A stretch of DNA of 50,587 nt from Hyphomonadaceae bacterium (GCA_023384105.1 JAHDXR010000020.1:1-50587); one strand, 5' to 3'; shown: positions 42,042-50,214, counted from the stretch's first letter. The notes: generated by a model from the letters alone, not told the origin. Program-made: numbers and translations.

Positions 42042-43229
42042 TCAAGGCGCCGGCGGACGCTCTTCCGGCGGCGCCGACGCATTGGTCCATGCGTCCCCGG
42101 CCAGCATGCGGGCGCGGCCCAGTTCGTATATCGAGTTCATCGCTTCGGGCGAGAAATCGAGGCTGTCGGCGCCGCGATAGTCCGCCGGGATCGCCGAGAC
42201 GCGGTACTCAAACCCTGTGCGCTGCGCGAAGGCGGCGTTGGCGATCAGGTTGGCGCGCAGATTGGCCTTCAGCGCCGCATCGAGCGCGCGCCGCGCCACT
42301 CTGAGCGGAGAATCCACCGTCACTTCGAACACCGGTTCGGCCTTGCCGTTGACGATCACCCAGATTCGCCCGCCTTCGAGCGCATGCGTCTGGTCGCGCC
42401 ACATCCACATCATCTGCGGCAGCGCCACGAACGGGTTCATCACCCCGCCGTCGACATGCATCTCCTCGAACTCTTCCGGCGCCGCGACGGCGTCCGCCCT
42501 GCTCTGCGAGCGGATCATCACCGGCGGAAACGCACCGGGAATGCTGGCCGACGCCGTCAGCACGTCGCGGAACAGCGCCAGCGCCTCCGGCCCGCCGCGG
42601 TCTGCGATCGCGCCCATGTTCCAGATCACGCCGCGCTCGGAATCGAGATCGGTCGTGGCCACCAGCAGCACCCGCCCCGCGCGGTGCGCTTCCGCCACGC
42701 GCTCCAGCAGCGGCGCGTCGACATAAGCCGCCACCAAGTCGCGCAGCGGCTCGCCGCTGAACACGCCGGAGCCCACGAACGCGGCGAAGCCGCGGCTGCG
42801 CAGCAAGTCCGCCGCGCGCCCGCTGGTGAACGCGTCGCGCAGTTCGTCGTCATAGTCCGGCCCGGCGAACACGAACGGCGCCGCCAGCGCCCCGGTCGAC
42901 ACGCCGGTGACGACCTCGAAGTCCGGGCGGTCGCCGCGTTCGGTCCAGGCGGTGATCAGCCCGGCGGTGTAGGCGCCGTTCGCGCCGCCGCCCGACAGCG
43001 CGATCAGGTCGAAATGCCCGTCCGGCCCGCGCGGCACGCCCTCGCTCAGCGCCGCCTCCAGCACCTCCGCCGCCATCCGGTCCTCGACCGAGAAGCGCAC
43101 GCTTGGGAAGCCGACCGGATACGCCGCCTCGCGCTCGGCCAGGCCGAAATCCGTCCGCGCCCCGCTCGCGCACGCGCCGAGCGCCAGCGCCGCCCACGCC
43201 GCCAGAACAGCCAGCCCCACCCGACTCAC
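42042..43229 (-). CDS. Patatin-like phospholipase lipoprotein
   Basis: A 395-residue patatin-fold lipase with a lipoprotein leader (lipobox ALGAC, Cys20). The oxyanion motif GGGANGAY is at residues 80-87, the nucleophile GVSTG at 109-113 (Ser111), and the catalytic Asp in HVDGGVMNP. It would be anchored at the periplasmic side of a membrane and hydrolyse lipid acyl esters; the physiological substrate is unknown. The start at 43229 gives a clean signal peptide. The gene is not obviously in an operon with the hemerythrin gene 97 bases upstream. Confidence 0.9.
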   Translation of the reverse strand: MSRVGLAVLAAWAALALGACASGARTDFGLAEREAAYPVGFPSVRFSVEDRMAAEVLEAALSEGVPRGPDGHFDLIALSGGGANGAYTAGLITAWTERGDRPDFEVVTGVSTGALAAPFVFAGPDYDDELRDAFTSGRAADLLRSRGFAAFVGSGVFSGEPLRDLVAAYVDAPLLERVAEAHRAGRVLLVATTDLDSERGVIWNMGAIADRGGPEALALFRDVLTASASIPGAFPPVMIRSQSRADAVAAPEEFEEMHVDGGVMNPFVALPQMMWMWRDQTHALEGGRIWVIVNGKAEPVFEVTVDSPLRVARRALDAALKANLRANLIANAAFAQRTGFEYRVSAIPADYRGADSLDFSPEAMNSIYELGRARMLAGDAWTNASAPPEERPPAP

Positions 43230-43326
43230 GCTCGATCTCCCTCGCTTCGCCCGGCACCCATATCGCGCCAGACGCGCCCCGTCATGCGCGCGCGCCTATG
43301 CGGAGACCGGCGAACAGCAGCGGCGC

Positions 43327-43797
43327 TCAGGCCTCGAAGGCGGGAAACAGAACCTCGTTTTCCAGTTCGATGTGCGCGGCGAGGTCGGCGGCCAGTTTCG
43401 CGCAGCCCTCGTACAGCGCCCGCCACGAGCGGCAGGCGTCCTCCGGCGGCGTGAAGTCGTTGGTCAGCTGGGCCAGCGCCTTCAGCTGCTCCACGTGCTC
43501 GTCATGCTCATGGCGCATGCGCCGGGTCGCGAACGTACAGCCGCCGCCGGCGAGCATTGTCGGGAACAGCATCTGCTCCTCGCGCATCATGTGGTGCTCC
43601 AGCTCGGCGCGCATCTGCGTCAGCAGCGCCGCGATCCCGACCGGCCGCTGCGGGTGCGCGGCGTGCACGCCCTCCACCTTGCGCGCAAGCGGACACAGCT
43701 CCGCCAGTTCGCGCCGGTGCACCGCATGATAGCGCTCGAGGATGTGTTCGATGACGTCTTTCGGTTCGCGCGGCGGCGCGTCAGCGGCGCCGGGCAT
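43327..43797 (-). CDS. Hemerythrin-like RIC family protein (YtfE/DnrN/ScdA type)
   Basis: A 156-residue four-helix di-iron protein. Metal-ligand residues are visible as YHAVH (His24/His27), ELEHHMMREEQMLFP (His68/69, Glu73/74), MRHEHDEH (His96-101) and AAHIELENEVLFP (His142, Glu146). The start DVIEHILERYHAVHRRELAELCPLARKVEGVH is that of RIC proteins, which repair iron-sulfur clusters damaged by nitric oxide or oxidants. The small N-terminal ScdA_N domain of full-length RIC (about 220 residues) is absent. An FNR-type box (43857-43870) lies 60 bases upstream of the ATG. Confidence 0.85.
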   Translation of the reverse strand: MPGAADAPPREPKDVIEHILERYHAVHRRELAELCPLARKVEGVHAAHPQRPVGIAALLTQMRAELEHHMMREEQMLFPTMLAGGGCTFATRRMRHEHDEHVEQLKALAQLTNDFTPPEDACRSWRALYEGCAKLAADLAAHIELENEVLFPAFEA

Positions 43798-43856
43798 GTC
43801 GTTTACTCATGTTCCTGCTCCGGCCGCAGCGTACTCCCCGACGCCGCGCGCCTGGT

Positions 43857-43870
43857 TTGACCGCCGTCAA
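43857..43870. promoter_or_regulatory. FNR/FixK/DNR-type box, RIC promoter
   Basis: TTGACCGCCGTCAA, a perfect palindrome of the TTGAY-N4-RTCAA type. Its centre lies about 66 bases from the RIC ATG, leaving room for a class II promoter and a short leader. Confidence 0.75.
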
Positions 43871-43914
43871 GCTGCGGCGTCCGTGTTCGGGAACCGATTG
43901 GGCCTCGGTCAAGT

Positions 43915-43928
43915 TTGACCAGTTTCAA
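43915..43928. promoter_or_regulatory. FNR/FixK/DNR-type box, DUF883-like gene promoter
   Basis: TTGACCAGTTTCAA, eight of ten half-site bases matching TTGAT-N4-ATCAA. It overlaps the palindrome GGTCAAGTTTGACC (43907-43920) and ends 53 bases before the plus-strand DUF883-like ATG, so each gene of the divergent pair has its own box. Confidence 0.55.
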
Positions 43929-43981
43929 AGTGACGCGCCGGGGTCGGCGCGGCGTTCACGCGCCAGCAAGGGAGAACAGCC

Positions 43982-44284
43982 ATGGCTGAAGCTGCGAAGC
44001 AATTGATGACGGAACTCTCGGACGATTACGACGTCGTGGTGAAGGCGCTCGGCCGCATGACGCGGAACATCGGCGATCACGGCGACGAGGCGATCGCCGA
44101 CGCGGCGCAGGACTTCGTACGCGCCGCCTCCGAACTCGCCGACCGGATCAAGAACCAGTCCGCGACGCTGGCGCAGCGGGCTGGCGAACAAATCCGCGAG
44201 CACCCGATCACCACCGCCGCGATCGCGGCCGCCGCGGTCGGCCTGCTCGGCTACGCCGCGTCGCAGGCGTCGCGGCACAGATAA
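43982..44284 (+). CDS. DUF883/ElaB-YqjD-like ribosome- or membrane-associated protein
   Basis: A 100-residue protein. Residues 1-75 are amphipathic helix, and a C-terminal hydrophobic segment, ITTAAIAAAAVGLLGYAAS (about 78-96), ends with a short basic tail. This matches the DUF883 (ElaB/YqjD) layout: inner-membrane-tethered proteins that bind ribosomes in stationary phase in Escherichia coli. The preceding REHP is typical of the family membrane junction. It is monocistronic, with a GGGAGAA ribosome site, an upstream FNR-like box and a strong downstream hairpin terminator. Confidence 0.8.
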   Translation: MAEAAKQLMTELSDDYDVVVKALGRMTRNIGDHGDEAIADAAQDFVRAASELADRIKNQSATLAQRAGEQIREHPITTAAIAAAAVGLLGYAASQASRHR

Positions 44285-44290
44285 CCTTAC

Positions 44291-44325
44291 GCCGGGCGGG
44301 TTTTTGCGCCCGCCCGGCGCCGGTT
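44291..44325 (+). terminator. Terminator after the DUF883-like gene
   Basis: GCCGGGCGGG (44291-44300) pairs perfectly with CCCGCCCGGC (44309-44318) over an eight-base loop, and a TTTT run follows shortly after. It starts seven bases past the stop codon. Confidence 0.75.
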
Positions 44326-44341
44326 TTCGGCATTTTGCCCT

Positions 44342-44355
44342 TTGATCCACGTCAA
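44342..44355. promoter_or_regulatory. FNR/FixK/DNR-type box, nrdJ promoter
   Basis: TTGATCCACGTCAA, nine of ten half-site bases matching. A CAAAAT hexamer at 44375-44380 is correctly spaced to be the -10 of a class II promoter, which would put transcription start near 44387 and leave a leader of about 95 bases. Confidence 0.7.
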
Positions 44356-44481
44356 GCGACGCATTGATTGCAACCAAAATCTGCGCTTTCTTGTCGCGAA
44401 ATGGGGCTGTTTACCTCTCCATTACTGGCGACTCATCGAGACTCGTCGTCGATCCAGTGAATACACATATGGAGAGACGTG

Positions 44482-46731
44482 ATGCCTTTCGATGCTTCCA
44501 TTTCGGCCGAGATCTGGAACGCCAAGTACCGCTTCATCGGTGACGGGAACCGCAGCGACGCTGACGTGGAAGCCACCTGGGCGCGTGTCGCCGCCGCCAT
44601 CGCCGAGGCGGAGCCGGCGCGCGCGCGCCGCCGCTGGCGCGAACGCTTCGAAGAGGCGCTGAGCGGCTTCAAGTTCCTGCCGGCGGGCCGCATCATCGCC
44701 GGCGCCGGCACCGGGCGGGCCGTCACGCTGTTCAACTGCTTCGTGATGGGCACGATCCCGGACAATCTCGACGGCATCTTCGAACACCTCCGCGAAGCGG
44801 CGCTGACGATGCAGCAGGGCGGCGGCGTCGGCATGGACTTCTCGACTATCCGTCCCGCCGGTGCGCCGGTGCGCGGCGTCGGCGCCAGGGCCTCGGGTCC
44901 GCTCTCGTTCATGGATGCGTGGGACGCGATGTGCCGGACAGTGATGTCCGCCGGCCAGCGCCGCGGCGCCATGATGGGATGCCTGCGCATCGACCACCCC
45001 GACATCGAGGACTTCATCGACGCCAAGCGCGACCCGGCGCGGCTGCGCAATTTCAACGTCTCGGCGCTCGTCACCAACGACTTCATGGCCGCGCTCGCCG
45101 CCGACCAGGACTGGCCGCTGCAGTTCAACGGCACGGTGTACCGCACGGTGAAAGCGCGCGACCTCTGGGCGCGGCTGATGCGCGCCACTTACGACGTCGC
45201 CGAGCCCGGCGTGATCTTCATCGACCGCGTCAACGCCGAGAACAACCTCGCCTATTGCGAAACCGTTTCCGCCACCAATCCCTGCGGCGAGCAGCCCTTG
45301 CCGCCTTACGGGGCCTGCCTGCTCGGCTCCATCAATCTCGCGCGTCTCGTCGAGAAGCCGTTCGAGGACGGCGCGGCGATCGACGAAGCCAAGCTGGCCG
45401 ACCTCACCGCCACCGCGATCCGCTTTCTCGACAACGTCATCGACGTTTCCCGCTACCCGCTGCGCGAGCAGGAGGAAGAAGCCAAGTCCAAGCGCCGCAT
45501 CGGCCTCGGCATCACCGGCCTCGCCGATGCGCTGATCTTTTGCAACGCCCGCTACGGCGCCGAAGACGGCCTCGCGCTCACGCGCAAGTGGCTCTCGATC
45601 ATCCGCACCGCGTCCTACCGCGCCTCGGCCCAGCTGGCCGCCGAGAAGGGCGCGTTTCCCGCGTACGACAAAGCGATCCTCGACCGGCCGACGCTCGCCT
45701 CGCTCGATGCGGAAACGCGCGCGATGATCGCCGAACACGGACTGCGCAACGGCTGCCTCACCACCATCGCGCCCACCGGCACGATCTCGCTGCTGGCCGG
45801 CAACACGTCCTCCGGCATCGAGCCGGTGTTCGCGTTCAGCTACAACCGCCGCGTCCGCCAACCCGACAACAGCCACGTCGAAGAGCCGGTGCAGGATTAT
45901 GCGCTGACCGTATGGAATCGCCTCAAGGGCGATGCGCCGCCGCCCGAGCACAGCTTCGTCAGCGCCCAGACGCTGACGCCCGCCGACCATCTCGCCATGC
46001 AGGCGGTAGCGCAGCAATACATCGACAGTTCGATCTCGAAGACGATCAACTGCCCCGAAGACATTTCGTTCGAGGATTTCGCCGACGTTTACATCCGCGC
46101 CTTCGATCTTGGCTGCAAGGGCTGCACCACTTATCGCCCGAACGCGGTCACCGGCTCGGTGCTCTCGGTCGAGAAGCCCGAAACAAAGACCAACGCCGAA
46201 GAGATCAAGATGCCCGCGCTCACCGCGCGCCCGGAACACCTCACGGGCGCGACCTACAAGATCAAATGGCCGGAGAGCGAGCACGCACTCTACGTCACCA
46301 TCAACGACATCGAGGAGAACGGCCGCCGCCGCCCGTTCGAGATCTTCATCAACTCCAAGAACATGGAACATTACGCCTGGACGCTGGCGCTGACGCGGAT
46401 GATCTCCGCCGTCTTCCGCCGCGGCGGCGACGTTTCGTTCGTGGCCGAAGAGCTGAAAGCGGTGTTCGATCCGCGCGGAGGCGCCTGGATGGGCGGGCGC
46501 TACGTGCCCTCGCTGCTGGCCGCCATCGGCGACGTCATCCAGCGCCACCTCGACAGCGACTCGGTCAAAGGCGTGGTCGCCTACGCCAGCGCCGAGGCCG
46601 ATCCGGCCCAGCCTGCCGCAGCGGCGCCCCGGCTCGCCCCGCGCGGCTGCCCTAAATGCGGCGCGGCGGCGCTGATCCGCGCCGAAGGCTGCGACAAGTG
46701 CCTGGAGTGCGGCTACTCCAAGTGCTCCTGA
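44482..46731 (+). CDS. nrdJ: Adenosylcobalamin-dependent (class II) ribonucleoside-diphosphate reductase
   Basis: A 749-residue class II ribonucleotide reductase, making deoxynucleotides without oxygen by using vitamin B12. Core motifs are FLPAGRIIAGAGT, LFNCFVMGTI, the radical-site region SATNPCGEQPLPPYGACLLGSINL (active-site Cys and Glu), and APTGTISLLAGNTSSGIEPVF. A TSCPD-type domain (about residues 585-690) follows, then a C-terminal zinc ribbon (CPKCG...CDKCLECGYSKCS). The ATG at 44482 follows GGAGAG. A GTG three bases earlier is possible. The FNR-type box upstream fits induction at low oxygen, when a class I enzyme would fail. Confidence 0.94.
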   Translation: MPFDASISAEIWNAKYRFIGDGNRSDADVEATWARVAAAIAEAEPARARRRWRERFEEALSGFKFLPAGRIIAGAGTGRAVTLFNCFVMGTIPDNLDGIFEHLREAALTMQQGGGVGMDFSTIRPAGAPVRGVGARASGPLSFMDAWDAMCRTVMSAGQRRGAMMGCLRIDHPDIEDFIDAKRDPARLRNFNVSALVTNDFMAALAADQDWPLQFNGTVYRTVKARDLWARLMRATYDVAEPGVIFIDRVNAENNLAYCETVSATNPCGEQPLPPYGACLLGSINLARLVEKPFEDGAAIDEAKLADLTATAIRFLDNVIDVSRYPLREQEEEAKSKRRIGLGITGLADALIFCNARYGAEDGLALTRKWLSIIRTASYRASAQLAAEKGAFPAYDKAILDRPTLASLDAETRAMIAEHGLRNGCLTTIAPTGTISLLAGNTSSGIEPVFAFSYNRRVRQPDNSHVEEPVQDYALTVWNRLKGDAPPPEHSFVSAQTLTPADHLAMQAVAQQYIDSSISKTINCPEDISFEDFADVYIRAFDLGCKGCTTYRPNAVTGSVLSVEKPETKTNAEEIKMPALTARPEHLTGATYKIKWPESEHALYVTINDIEENGRRRPFEIFINSKNMEHYAWTLALTRMISAVFRRGGDVSFVAEELKAVFDPRGGAWMGGRYVPSLLAAIGDVIQRHLDSDSVKGVVAYASAEADPAQPAAAAPRLAPRGCPKCGAAALIRAEGCDKCLECGYSKCS

Positions 46732-46737
46732 GCTGAG

Positions 46738-46769
46738 CCCCGGCGGCCGCGCCAAATGCGCCGCCGGGG
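46738..46769 (+). terminator. Hairpin after nrdJ
   Basis: CCCCGGCGGC pairs with GCCGCCGGGG over a 12-base loop, seven bases past the nrdJ stop. There is no real T-run, but the stem is strong and it separates nrdJ from the next FNR box. Confidence 0.55.
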
Positions 46770-46777
46770 GCCGCTTC

Positions 46778-46791
46778 TTGATCCTTATCAA
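46778..46791. promoter_or_regulatory. FNR-type box, promoter of the Crp/Fnr regulator gene
   Basis: TTGATCCTTATCAA, a perfect match to the FNR consensus TTGAT-N4-ATCAA. It ends 51 bases before the regulator GTG start, pointing to autoregulation or control by another FNR/FixK protein. Confidence 0.85.
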
Positions 46792-46842
46792 TGTCGGGTT
46801 CCCTCCAGGCGTCACAAAGCCTCCTGTAATCAGGAGTGTTTC

Positions 46843-47619
46843 GTGCGCACGAGCGACATCGAACGGGTCAAGGGGCTGCCGCTTTTCACCGGGGTCGCGC
46901 CGGAGACATTCCGGATCGCCACGGCGGGCGCTTATCTCCAGCGCGTTCCGAACGGCGCGATGCTGCTCACCGAGGGCGATCAGGTCGACTTCCTCTATGT
47001 GCTGCTCGACGGCACGGTCGAGCTGCACGGCACCTGGAACGACCGCGAGACCGTGCTCGCGATTCTGCGTCCGGTCTCGACCTTCATCCTCGCCGCCGTC
47101 GTGCTCGACGCCACGGCGTTGATGTCGGCGCGCACGCTGGAGCGCTGCGAAGTCCTGATGATCCCCGGCGACGCGATCCGCACGGCGATGCGGCTCGACA
47201 CGCGCTTCGCCGTCGCCGTTTCGCGCGATCTCGCCGGCGGTTATCGCGGCCTGGTGCGCAACACCAAGAACCTGAAGCTCCGTAACAGCACCGAGCGGCT
47301 CGCCAACTTCCTGCTGATGCAGCGCGCGGCCGACAATGCCGGCCGCGTCGTGCGGCTGCATCACGAGAAGCGCGTGCTCGCCTCGCTGCTCGGCATGACG
47401 CCGGAGAATCTCTCCCGTTCGTTCGCCGCGCTGCAGCCGCATGGCGTCACCGTGCAAGGACCGATGGTGACGATCAGCAACCTCGCCGCGCTCGAACGAC
47501 TGGCCAAGCCCGATCCGCTCATCGATAACCACGCGCCGCGTGGGGGTGAAATCATCGCGGACGCGGACGCCGAGGTCTGGCTGACGGAACGCACGCGCGC
47601 CAGCGCCGGCTCGCGCTGA
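46843..47619 (+). CDS. Crp/Fnr family regulator without iron-sulfur cysteines (FixK/DNR-like)
   Basis: A 258-residue regulator. An N-terminal cyclic-nucleotide-binding-like beta-barrel spans about 10-120, then a dimer helix, then a winged helix-turn-helix around 145-215. The recognition helix TPENLSRSFAAL has Glu188, Ser191 and Arg192, the E-x2-S-R pattern that reads TTGAT half-sites in FNR. The only Cys is in LERCEVLM, so it lacks the FNR [4Fe-4S] ligands and would be FixK- or DNR/NnrR-like. The start is placed at GTG 46843, after CAGGAG. It sits downstream of a perfect FNR box and among genes carrying the same box, so it is the probable local regulator. Confidence 0.87.
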   Translation: MRTSDIERVKGLPLFTGVAPETFRIATAGAYLQRVPNGAMLLTEGDQVDFLYVLLDGTVELHGTWNDRETVLAILRPVSTFILAAVVLDATALMSARTLERCEVLMIPGDAIRTAMRLDTRFAVAVSRDLAGGYRGLVRNTKNLKLRNSTERLANFLLMQRAADNAGRVVRLHHEKRVLASLLGMTPENLSRSFAALQPHGVTVQGPMVTISNLAALERLAKPDPLIDNHAPRGGEIIADADAEVWLTERTRASAGSR

Positions 47620-47657
47620 CTCGCCGCAGGCCGCAAGCGCAGCATCCGCAGCGCGCT

Positions 47658-47671
47658 TTGACGCACATCAA
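47658..47671. promoter_or_regulatory. FNR/FixK/DNR-type box, hemN-nnrS promoter
   Basis: TTGACGCACATCAA, nine of ten half-site bases matching. Its centre is 41.5 bases before 47706, the second in-frame ATG of hemN. A TATGAA hexamer (47696-47701) is suitably placed as -10. Confidence 0.75.
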
Positions 47672-47696
47672 CCCGAGCCCTACGGTTCGGCGTCAT

Positions 47697-49031
47697 ATGA
47701 ATAGCATGGATGCAAAACTTCTGGCCTACGCGGAGCGCCAAACGCCCCGCTACACCAGCTATCCCACCGCGCCGCAGTTCGGCCCGCACATCGACGCCGC
47801 GCGCCATCGCGCCTGGCTCGGCGAACTGCCGGAGAGCGCCGAGCTTTCGCTCTACGTCCACGTCCCCTACTGCAAGAAAATCTGCTTCTATTGCGGCTGC
47901 AACACCAACGCCCTGCACGATGGCGCCGCCGCGGACTATGTCGCGCTGGTGCTGGCTGAGATCGACCGCGTAGCCGCTGTCTCGTCGGCCAAGCGCGTCA
48001 CGGAACTGCACTGGGGCGGCGGCACGCCGAACATCCTCACTCCGGATGAGTTCACCGGCATTTTCGAGCGCTTGGCCACGCGTTTCGACATGCAGGCGCC
48101 GATCGCGCACGGCATCGAGATCGACCCGCGCCATCTCAGCGCCGAGCTGGCGCAGACCTACGCGCGCCTCGGCATGACCCGCGCCTCGGTCGGCGTGCAG
48201 ACGCTTGCGCCGCACGTGCAGCGGGCGATCGGCCGCGTGCAGCCGTTCGAGCGCGTGGCGCAGGCCGTCGCCGATCTGCGCAGCGCGGGCGTCGATCGGC
48301 TCAGCTTCGACCTGATGTACGGCCTGCCCGGCCAGACTCTCGACGACCTGCTCGGCACTATCCGCCAAGCTGCATCGCTGCGCCCGCAGCGCGTTTCCCT
48401 GTTCGGCTACGCGCACGTGCCGTGGTTCAAGCGCCGCCAGCGCGTGATCCGCGAAGAAGATCTCCCCGGTAGCGAACAACGGTTCGAGCAGGCCGAGGTG
48501 GCGCGCGCCGAACTGATCGCGCAGGGCTTCGAACCGATCGGTCTCGATCACTTCGCCGTTCCCGGCGACTCGCTTGAGATCGCCGCGCGCGAGCGCCGGC
48601 TGCGCCGCAACTTCCAAGGCTATGTCGCCCGGATTCCCGACGCCATTATCGGCTTCGGCCCCTCCGCCATCTCGACGCTGCCGCAGGGCTATGTGCAGAA
48701 CCTGGCCGGCGTCGGCGAATGGCGGCGCAAAGTCGAAGCCGGCGAACTCGCCACCGCCCGCGGCCTCGCCTTCACCGACGACGACCGCCGCCGCGCCGCG
48801 CTGATCGAACGCATCATGTGCGACTTCGAAGCCGATCTCTCCGCGTTCGGCGGGCGCGCCGCCTTCGCCGCGGAGCTCGCTCGCCTCGCCCCGCTCGCCG
48901 CCGACGGCCTCGTGCGCATCGAAGGCGAGCGCATCGTCGTGCCCGAGGACAAGCAGCCGTTCTGCCGTCTCGTCGCCCAAGCGTTCGACGCCTATAGCGC
49001 CGCCGCCACGCAACATTCGAAAGCTGTGTAG
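47697..49031 (+). CDS. hemN: Oxygen-independent coproporphyrinogen III oxidase
   Basis: A 444-residue radical-SAM enzyme decarboxylating coproporphyrinogen III in haem synthesis without oxygen. The cluster motif C-x3-C-x2-C is at Cys59, Cys63 and Cys66 (PYCKKICFYCGCN). LHWGGGTPN, GIEIDPRHLS, RASVGVQTL and DLMYGLPGQT follow, as in true HemN and unlike shorter HemW. The YTSYPTAPQF start is also typical. The start may be 47697 or, given the box at 47658 and the -10-like hexamer covering 47697, the ATG at 47706. nnrS follows after four bases, so the two are cotranscribed. Confidence 0.94.
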   Translation: MNSMDAKLLAYAERQTPRYTSYPTAPQFGPHIDAARHRAWLGELPESAELSLYVHVPYCKKICFYCGCNTNALHDGAAADYVALVLAEIDRVAAVSSAKRVTELHWGGGTPNILTPDEFTGIFERLATRFDMQAPIAHGIEIDPRHLSAELAQTYARLGMTRASVGVQTLAPHVQRAIGRVQPFERVAQAVADLRSAGVDRLSFDLMYGLPGQTLDDLLGTIRQAASLRPQRVSLFGYAHVPWFKRRQRVIREEDLPGSEQRFEQAEVARAELIAQGFEPIGLDHFAVPGDSLEIAARERRLRRNFQGYVARIPDAIIGFGPSAISTLPQGYVQNLAGVGEWRRKVEAGELATARGLAFTDDDRRRAALIERIMCDFEADLSAFGGRAAFAAELARLAPLAADGLVRIEGERIVVPEDKQPFCRLVAQAFDAYSAAATQHSKAV

Positions 49032-49035
49032 AGAA

Positions 49036-50214
49036 ATGGCCACCACCGCCGAGCGCTATCGCACCTATCGCGGGTTCACGCTGTTCAGCTTGGGCTTCCG
49101 TCCGTTCTTCCTGTTCGCATCGGCGTGGGCGGCGATTGCAGTGCCGATCTGGATCGCCGCCTATGCCGGGCTTTTGCCCGCCGAGCACTTCACGCGCGAC
49201 TGGCATGCGCATGAAATGGTGTTCGGCTATCTTGGCGGCGTCATCGCCGGCTTCCTGCTGACCGCCGTGCCGAACTGGACCGGGCGCCTGCCCGTCACCG
49301 GCGCTTCGCTCGCATCGCTGTTTTCACTGTGGGCGGCGGGCCGCATCGCCATGCTGACGCCCAGCCTCGGCGTGATCGCCGCTTTCATCGACAGCGCCTT
49401 CCTGTTCGTGCTCGCGGGCGTGATCGCGCGCGAAGTGATCGCCGGCAAGAACGTGCGCAACCTGCCCGTTTGCGTGCTGGTGACCATACTCGGTCTTGCG
49501 AACGCGCTCTGGCACGCCGGCGCGCTGGGCGAACTCACGCTGCTGGCCGAACGCATCGCGCTGGGCGTCGTCGCCGTGCTGGTCACGCTGATCGGCGGGC
49601 GCATCGTGCCGAGCTTCACGCGCAACTGGATGGCCAAGCGCCGCATCACGCCGGAACCCGCGCCGAACAGCCGCTTCGACGCCGCCACGCTCGCGCTCAC
49701 CGGCGTCGCGCTGGCGTCATGGATCGCCGCGCCGCATTCGGCCTATGCGGGGGCGGCGCTCACAGCCGCCGGCGCGCTCAACGTCGCGCGGCTGCTGCGC
49801 TGGCGCGGCTGGACCACCGGCGCCGAGCCGCTCGTGCTGGTTCTGCACGCCGGCTACGCCTGGCTCGCGCTCGCGCTCATCCTGCTTGGCGGCGCGCTGC
49901 TGGCGCCCACGCTGGTGCCGAACGTCGCCGGCGTGCACGCGCTCACCGCCGGCGCCTTCGGCGTGATGACGCTCGCCGTGATGACGCGCGCCAGCCTCGG
50001 CCATACCGGTCGCCCGCTGACCGCCACGCCCCCGATCAGCGCAATCTACGTGCTCGCCAATCTCGGCGCCGCCGTCCGCGTCGTCTCGCCGTTCTTCCCC
50101 GGCGCGTACGTGCCGCTGCTCGCGCTCTCCGCCGCCCTGTGGAGCGGCGCGTTCGTGCTGTTCGTCATCATCTACGCGCCGCTGCTGATGCGTCCGCGGC
50201 CGGGCGCGGCGTGA
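49036..50214 (+). CDS. nnrS: NnrS family protein
   Basis: A 392-residue polytopic membrane protein with about 12 hydrophobic helices. Family features are the start FTLFSLGFRPFFLFASAWAAIAVPIW, the conserved DWHAHEMVFGYLGGVIAGFLLTAVPNWTGRLP (His residues implicated in haem/copper binding), GGRIVPSFTRNWM, and the late MTRASLGHTGRPL. NnrS proteins belong to nitric-oxide-responsive regulons and ease nitrosative stress in Vibrio cholerae. It is cotranscribed with hemN under an FNR/DNR-type box, which agrees with that role. Confidence 0.93.
   Translation: MATTAERYRTYRGFTLFSLGFRPFFLFASAWAAIAVPIWIAAYAGLLPAEHFTRDWHAHEMVFGYLGGVIAGFLLTAVPNWTGRLPVTGASLASLFSLWAAGRIAMLTPSLGVIAAFIDSAFLFVLAGVIAREVIAGKNVRNLPVCVLVTILGLANALWHAGALGELTLLAERIALGVVAVLVTLIGGRIVPSFTRNWMAKRRITPEPAPNSRFDAATLALTGVALASWIAAPHSAYAGAALTAAGALNVARLLRWRGWTTGAEPLVLVLHAGYAWLALALILLGGALLAPTLVPNVAGVHALTAGAFGVMTLAVMTRASLGHTGRPLTATPPISAIYVLANLGAAVRVVSPFFPGAYVPLLALSAALWSGAFVLFVIIYAPLLMRPRPGAA

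Noticed and set aside
43907-43920. GGTCAAGTTTGACC as an independent regulator site
   Set aside because: It overlaps the FNR-like box at 43915-43928, and the everted half-site order does not fit a known Crp/Fnr spacing. It is recorded as part of the same region.
44456-44481. NrdR-box-like ACACATAT before nrdJ
   Set aside because: Only one half resembles the 16-base NrdR palindrome and there is no paired second box at the usual spacing.
44387-44481. Cobalamin riboswitch in the nrdJ leader
   Set aside because: The leader is too short for a full cobalamin riboswitch and no B12-box-like core was seen.
44422-47532. A 1036-codon minus-strand open frame opposite nrdJ and the regulator
   Set aside because: Same reason: it is a shadow of conserved plus-strand genes with clear motifs.
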